Positions 8,347-13,795 of a DNA stretch of 24,846 nucleotides are shown in pieces. The position numbers and the translations under genes were made by a program. The first letter of the stretch is position 1; the number at the start of each line of letters is the position of its first letter. The stretch comes from an uncultured Oscillospiraceae bacterium (lineage in GTDB: Bacteria; Bacillota; Clostridia; Oscillospirales; Acutalibacteraceae): positions 1-24,846 of the forward strand of contig UQQZ01000034.1 of assembly GCA_900543305.1 (NCBI GenBank). Reading direction: 5' to 3'. The notes beneath the pieces are model-generated. The model searched no databases and was not told the origin of the DNA. It saw only the letters and a program-made list of their open reading frames with translations.

Positions 8347-8785
8347 GCTGCTTACCAGAATCCAGAGTCAGTTCTCGTACTTTTACCGATACCGACACGC
8401 CCTTGCCGCTTCTCAGTGTTCCCTGCTCCTGGCAACGGGCAAATTCTGTACGAAGGACGGCAGCTATCGTTTTCTGCCCAAATTCGTCAAGAAGCGAATA
8501 TTTACGCATAACATCTTCGTATTCTTCCTGTACAGCCCAGTCCTCAAGCTGTGCGATTTCATCATCGTTCAGCTTTGCAGGAGCGGGATCATCGGAGGTG
8601 CCGAGGATATAATCAAGACGCTTATCAAAAACATCTGTCAGTCTATCCATCATCTCAAAGCTGGGCTTGCGTTTACCGGTTTCCCACATGGCGACCGTGC
8701 CGCTGGATACGCCAAGCGCCGCTGCCAGTTCGATCTGCGTCATTCCTTTTTCTTTTCTCAATTCCTTTAATCGTTCAGGGAACAT
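8330..8785 (-). CDS. XRE-family transcriptional repressor
   Basis: The protein has 151 residues. An N-terminal HTH_3 domain (LKELRKEKGMTQIELAAALGVSSGTVAMWETGKRKPS, about 4-40) is typical of phage and integrative-element repressors. The acidic C-terminal half (LNDDEIAQLEDWAVQEEYEDVM) is helical with no recognisable protease or metal site. ATG 8785 has GAGGTG upstream; the in-frame codon seven residues earlier lacks one. It is transcribed from a consensus promoter (8818-8846) and faces away from another consensus promoter (8920-8948), with repeated TGTGAG or GTGAGA boxes over both. It most likely represses its own gene and the excision genes, as in an element's lysogeny-like switch. Confidence 0.85.
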   Translation of the reverse strand: MFPERLKELRKEKGMTQIELAAALGVSSGTVAMWETGKRKPSFEMMDRLTDVFDKRLDYILGTSDDPAPAKLNDDEIAQLEDWAVQEEYEDVMRKYSLLDEFGQKTIAAVLRTEFARCQEQGTLRSGKGVSVSVKVRELTLDSGKQHDSEE

Positions 8786-8817
8786 AATTCTCACACCTCG
8801 TTTCAAATTTCAACTTT

Positions 8818-8846
8818 ATTATATTGCTATCTGTGAGTTTTGTCAA
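8818..8846 (-). promoter_or_regulatory. Consensus promoter of the XRE repressor gene
   Basis: On the minus strand, TTGACA (8846-8841) and TATAAT (8823-8818) are perfect matches with a 17-bp spacer. TGTGAG boxes in the spacer (about 8831-8837) and upstream (about 8853-8860), and the inverted form TCTCACA over the start region (about 8789-8795), are candidate operator half-sites for the XRE repressor. Confidence 0.8.
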
Positions 8847-8919
8847 GCGTTATGTGAGAATATATTTTCTAAAACAATACAACTGTATAAAATATTTTGC
8901 AATTTTTTCTGTAAAGCTA

Positions 8920-8970
8920 TTGACTGCACTAACTTAAAGTTATATAATAAGAGTGAGAAAAGTGAGAAGC
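8920..8970 (+). promoter_or_regulatory. Divergent promoter and operator repeats for the excision genes
   Basis: TTGACT (8920-8925) and TATAAT (8943-8948) with a 17-bp spacer point rightward. GTGAGA occurs twice just after the -10 box (about 8952-8968), and the inverted form TCTCA follows near 8976. The same half-site lies over the divergent XRE promoter, so a repressor bound here would block both transcripts. Confidence 0.75.
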
Positions 8971-9004
8971 ACTTATCTCATTCGCGGAAGTCAACCAAAA
9001 CAGG

Positions 9005-9039
9005 CTGTTCCCCGCACTACGGGGGCAGTCTATCTTTTT
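9005..9039 (+). terminator. Leader hairpin, possible attenuator
   Basis: CTG-TT-CCCCG (9005-9014) pairs with CGGGG-G-CAG (9020-9028), followed by TCTATCTTTTTA. It lies between the promoter at 8920-8948 and the first gene at 9061, so it could reduce read-through into the excision genes. Confidence 0.5.
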
Positions 9040-9060
9040 ATCCAAAGGAGGAAGCAGACA

Positions 9061-9216
9061 TGAAAAGCAGAGAGCGACAGCGAAGGAACCGCCGCATCAA
9101 ACACCGTGAAGAAATGCTGAACAAGCATAGCAGCACCGGATACAAAGACTTAACGCCATACAATGCGGTACTCAAGATGAAAACCAATGGAAAAGCTGTG
9201 ATCGTGCTGAAGTGAT
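9061..9216 (+). CDS. Small basic protein of unknown function
   Basis: This short gene encodes 51 residues, strongly basic at the N-terminus (MKSRERQRRNRRIKHREEM) and ending KAVIVLK. ATG 9061 has a perfect AAAGGAGG seven to eight bases upstream. It is the first gene behind the repressed promoter and is followed by its own terminator. Small basic proteins at this place in integrative elements may bind nucleic acid, but I do not recognise a family. The ribosome binding site and context, not homology, support it as a gene. Confidence 0.65.
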
Positions 9217-9221
9217 CACAG

Positions 9222-9254
9222 ATGCCACCCTCGGAAACGAAGGTGGTATTTTTA
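9222..9254 (+). terminator. Intrinsic terminator between the small basic gene and the excisionase gene
   Basis: ATGCCACC (9222-9229) pairs with GGTGGTAT (9242-9249) with one G-T, followed by a run of T. It lies 6 nt after the stop of the small basic gene, and partial read-through would feed the excisionase gene. Confidence 0.65.
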
Positions 9255-9285
9255 CGCCCAAAATTCAGAAGAAACGGAGGTAATG

Positions 9286-9471
9286 ATGATCATGGAGAAA
9301 ACAACAATGAGTGTGCAGGAGCTGTCTGCACAGATGGGGATTTCCCTGCCGAAAGCGTATGAATTGGTGAAAACGCCCGGTTTCCCGTCCATCCGCATCG
9401 GTTCGAGGATCCTGATCCCCGTAGACACTTTTAGGGAATGGCTGGTCATCACTGCAAATAGAGAAGAATGA
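9286..9471 (+). CDS. xis: Excisionase-like DNA-binding protein (helix-turn-helix 17 type)
   Basis: About 61 residues form a winged-helix excisionase domain: TMSVQELSAQMGISLPKAYELVKTPGFPSIRIGSRILIPVDTFREWL. The pattern SVxELAxxMGIS...YELV...GFPxIRIGxRxLIPxxxFxxWL is typical of Xis-like proteins that direct excision of integrative elements. CGGAGG ends at 9280; three in-frame ATGs follow (9283, 9286, 9292), and 9286 or 9292 fits best. It precedes the chimeric recombinase gene by 27 nt, the usual order in such elements. With the partner recombinase broken it may be functionless, though its own frame is intact. Confidence 0.8.
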   Translation: MIMEKTTMSVQELSAQMGISLPKAYELVKTPGFPSIRIGSRILIPVDTFREWLVITANREE

Positions 9472-9498
9472 CTACAGTGCAACGATTAGAGGAAGGAG

Positions 9499-10737
9499 AT
9501 GATGCCGGAAATGTACATGGCCGAACTGAAACAACAGAAGTTATGGTTATGCTGGAACTATGAAACCCGCAGCGGTAAACGGACGAAAGTTCCTGTATCC
9601 GCCTATCTCAAAGACCCGGACGATAAGCACCACTGGATCGTGGACGAGGTCGCAGCCGATGTGGTGAGAGATATTTTCCGGCTTTGCGTAGCCGGACGAG
9701 GCCCCTCGCAGATAGCCACGGAACTGTCACAGCGGAAAATACCTGTTCCCACGGCGCATCTCAGGGAAATGGGCATCCACACGCCTGCCAAGGTTCCGGA
9801 TGATATTTACGCATGGCAGAGCCGTACTGTGGCAGATATTCTGCTGAAGATGGAATATCTTGGTCACACGGTGAACTTCAAGACCAAGAAGAAATCCTAC
9901 AAGTCAAAGAAAAAGGTCAATAACGACCCAGCCGAATGGGTGATTTTTGAGAACACCCACGAAGCCATTATTGACCAGGAAACCTTTGAAATTGTGCAGA
10001 ATATCCGCAACGGCAGACGGCGGCAGACCCCCATGGGTGAGATGCCTGCCCTGTCTGGAATGCTCTACTGTGCGGATTGTGGTGCCAAGCTGTACCAGGT
10101 AAGAGCGAGAGGTTGGACGCACGAGCAGGAGCATTTCGTGTGCGCCACCTACCGCAAACGCAAGGGGCAATGCTCATCGCACCAAATTCACAATGTCCAG
10201 GTAGAGCAGATTCTACTCACGGAGATCAATCGGATGCTCGCATTCGTTCGTAACAGGGAATCCGAATTTGTAGAGTTACTCACCAAGAACAACGAAAAAG
10301 CACTCAGCAAGCAGCTGCGTGACAGTACCAGAGAATTGGAGCAATCCACACAGCGCATCCACAAACTGGACGAAATCATCCAACGGCTCTACGAGGATAA
10401 CATCGATGGTAAGATAAGCGATGATCGCTTTGCCAAAATGACTGCCACCTATGAGCAGGAACAGAAAGATCTTGAAGCCAGAGTGCTTGTTCTGAAGGAG
10501 GACATTTCTAAAGCGAAGGTGCAACGGCTGAACATTGATTCCTTCCTCACCCAGGTCAAAAAGTACACAGAGGTCAAGGAACTGGATGCCGAAATCATCC
10601 GTGCCTTGGTAGAGCGCATCGATGTGTTCAAGCCAGAAAAGGTGCCTGGCACACGGACGAAAAAGCAAACAATCCTTATCCATTGGAATTTCATCGGTGC
10701 AGTGGAATTGCCCCAAGAACAGAAAAAATCGGCATAG
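9499..10737 (+). pseudogene. Chimeric ORF: primase-like N-terminus fused to a large serine recombinase lacking its catalytic domain
   Basis: The frame is intact (412 codons) but the protein is a splice of two families. Residues 1-36 (MAELKQQKLWLCWNYETRSG, KRTKVPVSAY) look like the first strand of a mobile-element primase or DNA-polymerase-like protein. From residue 37 (LKDPDDKHHWIVDE) it is the Recombinase domain (about 37-150), then a zinc ribbon (CADCGAK about 193-199, with C...C in FVCATYRKRKGQC), a long coiled coil (about 250-350) and a DUF4368-like tail (LVERIDVFKPEK). The whole resolvase domain with the catalytic serine is missing, so strand exchange is impossible. The join falls at GCC TAT (9601-9606), where a primase SAYG and a recombinase PYGYLKD could share bases. 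It may still bind att DNA. Confidence 0.8.
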
Positions 10738-10766
10738 CCGGATTTCTCCAAACTATGCCGATATTT
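10728..10766. terminator. Bidirectional hairpin overlapping the recombinase stop codon
   Basis: ATCGGCATAG (10728-10737) pairs perfectly with CTATGCCGAT (10753-10762). It is followed by ATTTT on the plus strand and TTTTTTCTG on the minus strand. It contains the stop codon of the chimeric recombinase. Confidence 0.7.
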
Positions 10767-10795
10767 TCCCAAGGAATAAAATCCCTTAGTGAGAC

Positions 10796-10819
10796 ACCCT
10801 TTCGAGGGTCCCTTTTGTG
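10796..10819 (+). terminator. UUCG hairpin with T-rich tail, overlapping the right 15-bp repeat
   Basis: ACCCT-TTCG-AGGGT forms a short stable tetraloop hairpin (10796-10809) and a T-rich stretch follows. The 3' arm starts the repeat AGGGTCCCTTTTGTG (10805-10819) that pairs with the left copy at 111-125. It is either a second terminator or part of an attachment site. Confidence 0.45.
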
Positions 10820-10996
10820 TTTTATTTGGGACAGATTGAACGCCAAATAACTGAGCGTTTCATGGTGAACCGCCAAGATACAACGCACGAAATTGACATT
10901 GTTTGTAACCTGAAATACAATATTTGCGGAGTGGTGCAATTAGCAGCGCTTCCAGAAGGAAGATTATTTCTGCTCTCCCTCCTGGAGGGCAAGTGA
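10811..10996 (+). pseudogene. Orphan C-terminal gene fragment right of the element
   Basis: An open frame of 61 codons ends at TGA 10994-10996; its protein-like text includes ITERFMVNRQDTTHEIDIVC and VVQLAALPEGRLFLL. The first in-frame ATG is at 10862 and has no ribosome binding site, so this looks like the end of a longer protein whose front is missing. It begins at the right copy of the 15-bp repeat, so element insertion may have cut it, although the left-side frame (1-147) does not join it in phase. Family unknown. Confidence 0.35.
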
Positions 10997-11032
10997 CTCA
11001 ATAGGCTATACCCATATGAGACAGTGAAAATG

Positions 11033-11098
11033 TGTATCATTAGGGTGCGTTTTAGAATTATGAGGCGTATCATGTGCTAACACCACCCTATTGATACA
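11033..11098. repeat. 15-bp inverted repeat upstream of the resolvase gene
   Basis: TGTATCATTAGGGTG (11033-11047) and CACCCTATTGATACA (11084-11098) are inverted copies with 14 of 15 matches and 36 bp between. A further GTATCAT lies between them (about 11068) and CAATAGG at about 10999. They lie directly before a serine resolvase gene, the usual place of a res site, and would also overlap its promoter. Confidence 0.6.
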
Positions 11099-11115
11099 GT
11101 TGGAGATGAATTTGA

Positions 11116-11658
11116 ATGAAAATTGGCTATATCCGGGTGAGCACCCAAGAACAAAACACCCTGCGTCAAGAGGTAATGATGCAGGAGTTAGGTGTGGAAG
11201 AACTGTATATTGATAAAGCCAGCGGCAAGAGCACAGACCGGCCCCAACTGAAGAAGATGATGGAGTACGTCCGCCGGGGTGACACGGTGATCGTAGAATC
11301 TATCAGCCGGTTTGCCCGTAACACCCGGGACCTATTGGAACTGATAGAGCGGTTGCGTGACAAGGGAGTGGAGTTTGTTTCCAAGAAAGAAGCCATTGAT
11401 ACCACAACCCCCACGGGCAAGTTTATGCTTACGGTGTTTGGCGCCGTGGCCGAGCTGGAACGGGAGTATATTCTGCAACGCCAGCAGGAAGGAATTACCA
11501 TTGCCAAGCAGCAAGGAAAGTATAAGGGCAGAAAACCCATTGTGAATCCTGCTTTCCATGATGTAGTTGAGCTATGGAGAAAAGGGGAGATCACTGCCAC
11601 GGAGGCCAGCAAGCGATTGGGTATGAGCAGGGCTACCTTCTACCGGAAAGTGAAGTAA
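11116..11658 (+). CDS. Small serine recombinase (resolvase/invertase family)
   Basis: The protein has 180 residues and is complete. The catalytic domain (1-138) opens MKIGYIRVSTQEQNTLRQ with the nucleophile Ser9, has the arginine-rich ESISRFARNTRDLL, and continues through TPTGKFMLTVFGAVAELER into the long dimer helix. A C-terminal helix-turn-helix (GEITATEASKRLGMSRATFYRKVK) binds DNA. It resembles Tn3-type and plasmid resolvases or DNA invertases. GGAG lies about 10 bases before ATG 11116. Inverted repeats upstream may be its sites. No transposase or second recombinase lies nearby, so it is probably left from a plasmid or transposon. Confidence 0.92.
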   Translation: MKIGYIRVSTQEQNTLRQEVMMQELGVEELYIDKASGKSTDRPQLKKMMEYVRRGDTVIVESISRFARNTRDLLELIERLRDKGVEFVSKKEAIDTTTPTGKFMLTVFGAVAELEREYILQRQQEGITIAKQQGKYKGRKPIVNPAFHDVVELWRKGEITATEASKRLGMSRATFYRKVK

Positions 11659-11809
11659 TGGCTGTTCTGCGTTTCATGCAGTGGAAGAGTAAATGGAAAA
11701 ACAAAGGATTGTTCCCTGGCAGAGAGCGCAGGGGAATCGTTGCCCCAAAGGGGGAAAAACTATCCTGTGGAGACAAAAATCCTTTGCTGACGCTTAGGAT
11801 AACAAAAGT

Positions 11810-11848
11810 GGGGCTGCTGCATCACATATTGCAGCAGCCCCTTCTTTT
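11810..11848. terminator. Convergent bidirectional terminator
   Basis: GGGGCTGCTGC (11810-11820) pairs perfectly with GCAGCAGCCCC (11831-11841) over a 10-nt loop, with T-rich tails both ways (TTCTTTT and ACTTTTG). It separates the resolvase gene from the convergent acetyltransferase gene. Confidence 0.85.
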
Positions 11849-11875
11849 GGGAAAAGATACCTGTAGATCTGACAA

Positions 11876-12319
11876 TTACATTATTCTCGCATAGGTTTTT
11901 CCAAGCTGAGTATCAAAGCCGAGTGACTGATACATTTGTTCATCGCAAGGAGCACAGCAGACGGTCAAACTTGAAAGCCCTTGCTCACTGCTCCAATTCT
12001 GAGCAGCTCGGGCAAGTACCCTTGCAATACCTCTCTTGCGAAATTCTGACTTTACATAAAAGTCCTCAAATACACCCGTGTCAGTACAAGCAAAGGTGGA
12101 AAAGTGACGGGCAACACTACATATTCCAACTATCTGCTTCCCAAATTTCGCAAGGAAGAATGTAATTCTACTTTCTTGGATAGCTTGGAAAAGTTGCGCC
12201 TGTTGTTCTTCCGTAAGCGGTTGTTCACCAATCTCCCGAAGATAGCCACTTTCCAGGTGCAGTAATTCCTGCCAATTTTCATTTTGAGTTGCCTTGCTGA
12301 CTGTAATTTGATTTTCCAT
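11876..12319 (-). CDS. GNAT-family N-acetyltransferase
   Basis: This protein of 147 residues has a complete GNAT fold: an N-terminal helix-loop (WQELLHLESGYLREIGEQPLT), beta strands ITFFLAKFGKQIVGICSV, the acetyl-CoA loop FEDFYVKSEFRKRGIARVLARAA with the RxxGxA signature, and a C-terminal YQSLGF strand. The substrate cannot be read from sequence; small-molecule or antibiotic acetylation is possible. ATG 12319 has GGAGG six bases upstream, and a longer frame back to 12397 has no such site. It stands alone among mobile DNA, between a shared terminator and the gene-free stretch, so it is likely accessory cargo. Confidence 0.88.
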   Translation of the reverse strand: MENQITVSKATQNENWQELLHLESGYLREIGEQPLTEEQQAQLFQAIQESRITFFLAKFGKQIVGICSVARHFSTFACTDTGVFEDFYVKSEFRKRGIARVLARAAQNWSSEQGLSSLTVCCAPCDEQMYQSLGFDTQLGKTYARIM

Positions 12320-12679
12320 ATCTTTCCTCCAAAATTTTATTCGGAGGGTTAGGAAGCGTGAACCCTCCGTACACGATTCATCTTCATAAAAAACCACCCT
12401 TTCTGTAATAGATTAGTATTCACACATCTATACTGATGTTGATACCGATTTAAGTTGAAATAAAATATCAAAATAGATAAATTACAACAACTAAAATATC
12501 AATTTTAGTCAAGAAAGTCAATAGCAAATTTCGGACAATACGGAAAGATACAATGGCAACGAGAAATTGCATTTATAAAATCCCATAAAAGAGAATCTGT
12601 TTAGCCAACTTCTGGCAGGAGCGATTAAAAATAAAGCGACGGGTAATTAGTGTTACTGTTGGGTCAAAGGGTCACGTCC

Positions 12680-12745
12680 TTAACTTCAAGAAGTTAAAAT
12701 TCTTTACTTCTAAAGGTTAAATTTCTTTACTTCAAGAAGTTAAAG
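12680..12745. repeat. Three tandem dyads at two-helical-turn spacing (operator or iteron array)
   Basis: TTAACTTCAAGAAGTTAA (12680-12697), the degenerate TTTACTTCTAAAGGTTAAA (12703-12721) and CTTTACTTCAAGAAGTTAAAG (12725-12745) share ACTTC/GAAGT arms. Their centres lie about 23-24 bp apart, so bound dimers would sit on one face of the helix. A TATATATATA stretch follows at about 12756. This suits a regulator operator or a replication iteron set; no matching gene is adjacent. Confidence 0.6.
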
Positions 12746-12793
12746 AATTTTACCCTATATATATAGACCTTAATTAGATTGACCTTAGTATCT

Positions 12794-12850
12794 TTCCTTC
12801 CTTCTTCCTTCCCACTTTCGTAAATCAAGAGAGGGGAAGGGAGGAAGGAA
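12794..12850. repeat. Polypyrimidine/polypurine imperfect inverted repeat
   Basis: A 20-nt C/T run (12794-12813) faces a 17-nt G/A run (12834-12850) that is almost its reverse complement, with a 20-nt loop. It could form a long RNA or DNA hairpin, and the strand bias would also allow triplex structure. Function unknown. Confidence 0.5.
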
Positions 12851-12863
12851 TCTTTGGAAAATG

Positions 12864-12888
12864 AAAAAACCGCCCCAAAAAAGGCGGT
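12864..12888 (-). terminator. Minus-strand intrinsic terminator without an upstream gene
   Basis: Read on the minus strand, ACCGCC and GGCGGT form a hairpin (12888-12869) followed by TTTTTTCATTTT. No minus-strand protein gene lies between here and the tRNA, so it would end a non-coding transcript or tRNA read-through. Confidence 0.65.
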
Positions 12889-13097
12889 AAAAGTTCTATT
12901 TGACAAATTGCCTAAAAAAGATTACAATAAACCCGTATATTAAAAATAAAAAAACTCCAGCGAGTCCCAATAGGAGCGCCAACTCCCATCAGGACTCTCA
13001 TCTCGGAAGATAGCAGCCACTATCCTCAAAGACTCTCGGAGATTTTCTGCCTAAAACATGGCGTGATAAAATCATACCATGAAGTCAGCCGAATTTC

Positions 13098-13140
13098 AAG
13101 GACTTTTGGATTGTGTTACGCTATCCGTAGTCCTTTTTTT
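13098..13140 (+). terminator. Plus-strand intrinsic terminator
   Basis: AAGGACT (13098-13104) pairs with AGTCCTT (13129-13135), with an inner GGAT/ATCC stem, followed by a run of eight T. No plus-strand protein gene precedes it closely, which implies a short non-coding plus-strand transcript or a lost gene. Confidence 0.65.
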
Positions 13141-13369
13141 GTTACCCTGACATAAATATCGCCTTCAGGGCAGATATGCGCAGTGGGCCGGACAGCCGAC
13201 CCTTTACGCACCAAACAACTGAATACCAGCACAGGAGAGAATACAAAATCTCACTGAAGAGCTGCGCCATGACCACGACTTCCGTGCGAGCGAGCCAACG
13301 TGCTGCAACACGTTGCCTGATGGAGATGGGTAAGGCATCAGCCTGATCAACACCCGGTGGATATGTCAA

Positions 13370-13425
13370 CGGCTTGGACAACTGTCAGCCGCCACTCCCA
13401 ACCGGTGGAGAAAGTATCCTGTGAT
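13370..13425 (+). other. Candidate oriT remnant with a MOB-P-like nick motif
   Basis: An interrupted inverted repeat CGGCT...AGCCG lies at about 13370-13391, followed by CCAC (13392-13395) with GTGG (13405-13408), and 6 nt later TATCCTGT (13415-13422). Relaxases of the MOB-P family nick at ATCCTG followed by a pyrimidine, just downstream of an inverted repeat. The layout fits, but no relaxase gene is present and short motifs can arise by chance. Confidence 0.3.
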
Positions 13426-13520
13426 CTGGGTCAAACAAGCAAAATCAAGGAGTTATCTCCTTGTTGATGCGTTCAGTGGATCTCTGCTGAGCGCATACAC
13501 AAAGAGATAATTACAACAAC

Positions 13521-13548
13521 AAGGCTATCCGAATCCTCGAATAGCCTT
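13521..13548 (-). terminator. Probable terminator of the tRNA-Val transcript
   Basis: AAGGCTAT and ATAGCCTT form an 8-bp stem with a partly paired interior. It begins 11 nt past the tRNA 3' end, and on the minus strand a TTGTTGTTGTAATT stretch follows. The T-run is interrupted, so strength is uncertain. Confidence 0.6.
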
Positions 13549-13559
13549 ATGTCAAACTG

Positions 13560-13636
13560 TGGTGGGGACAACAGGACTCGAACCTGTGACCTCTTGCGTG
13601 TGAAGCAGGCGCTCTAACCAGCTGAGCTATGCCCCC
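13560..13636 (-). tRNA. tRNA-Val, anticodon CAC, with encoded CCA
   Basis: The 77-nt gene folds as a full cloverleaf: acceptor GGGGGCA with TGTCCCC, D arm GCTC-AGCTGGTTA-GAGC, anticodon arm CCTGC-TTCACAC-GCAAG, T arm ACAGG-TTCGAAT-CCTGT, then A and an encoded CCA. CAC at positions 34-36 reads the valine codon GUG. The anticodon stem has a C28-A42 mismatch where most tRNAs are paired. The 3' end faces the accessory DNA, the usual side for tRNA-targeted integration. A consensus promoter lies just upstream. Confidence 0.93.
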
Positions 13637-13648
13637 GTAACAGACGCT

Positions 13649-13677
13649 AGTATACCAGATTTTTGGGAAGTCGTCAA
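13649..13677 (-). promoter_or_regulatory. Promoter of the tRNA-Val gene
   Basis: On the minus strand, TTGACG (13677-13672) and TATACT (13654-13649) have a 17-bp spacer and lie 12 nt before the mature 5' end, the usual geometry for a strong stable-RNA promoter. Confidence 0.85.
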
Positions 13678-13795
13678 CCCCCAAGTTTCACTTTTTTTCT
13701 CTTTTTTCCCAGGCCCTCCCCAAAGACCAGGGACCTTTGTCCGGGAAACTGCATAAGATGGCATGGGGAAACCGTCCCCGAAGGAAGGTGAAAGT

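Larger units (their letters stand above)
111..10819. mobile_element. Putative remnant of a serine-recombinase integrative element carrying defence genes
   Basis: The interval contains an excisionase-like gene, the C-terminal half of a large serine recombinase at the right end, a phage-type XRE repressor with divergent promoters, and RM plus Thoeris cargo. Near-identical 15-bp repeats lie at both ends, each within or beside an orphan reading frame. Codon and base composition differ from the GC-rich genes after 13.7 kb. No relaxase, coupling protein or replication gene remains, and the recombinase lacks its catalytic domain, so autonomous movement is unlikely. The exact ends are inferred. Confidence 0.4.
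12398..13519. other. Gene-free, structured stretch beside the tRNA
   Basis: About 1.1 kb holds no protein gene with a start, ribosome binding site and recognisable family. The first 250 bp are AT-rich. Then come three tandem dyads (12680-12745), a polypyrimidine/polypurine hairpin, a minus-strand terminator (12869-12888), a plus-strand terminator (13098-13140) and a GC-richer structured segment (13142-13520). Reading frames of 56 codons (plus, 13176-13346) and 79 codons (minus, 13142-13381) cross the last segment in overlap and are probably artefacts. It looks like the control and transfer region of a plasmid or mobilisable element without its genes. Confidence 0.5.

Noticed and set aside
10822..11073. 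83-codon minus-strand frame
   Set aside because: It has no motif or ribosome binding site and is antisense to the better-looking plus-strand remnant.
12520..12760. CRISPR array suggested by regular repeats
   Set aside because: There are only three short palindromic units at about 23-bp spacing, with no unique spacers of CRISPR length and no cas genes.
13142..13381. 79-codon minus-strand frame with a hydrophobic stretch (SEILYSLLCWYSVVWCV)
   Set aside because: It has no ribosome binding site, overlaps a competing plus-strand frame (13176-13346), and lies in DNA dominated by hairpins.
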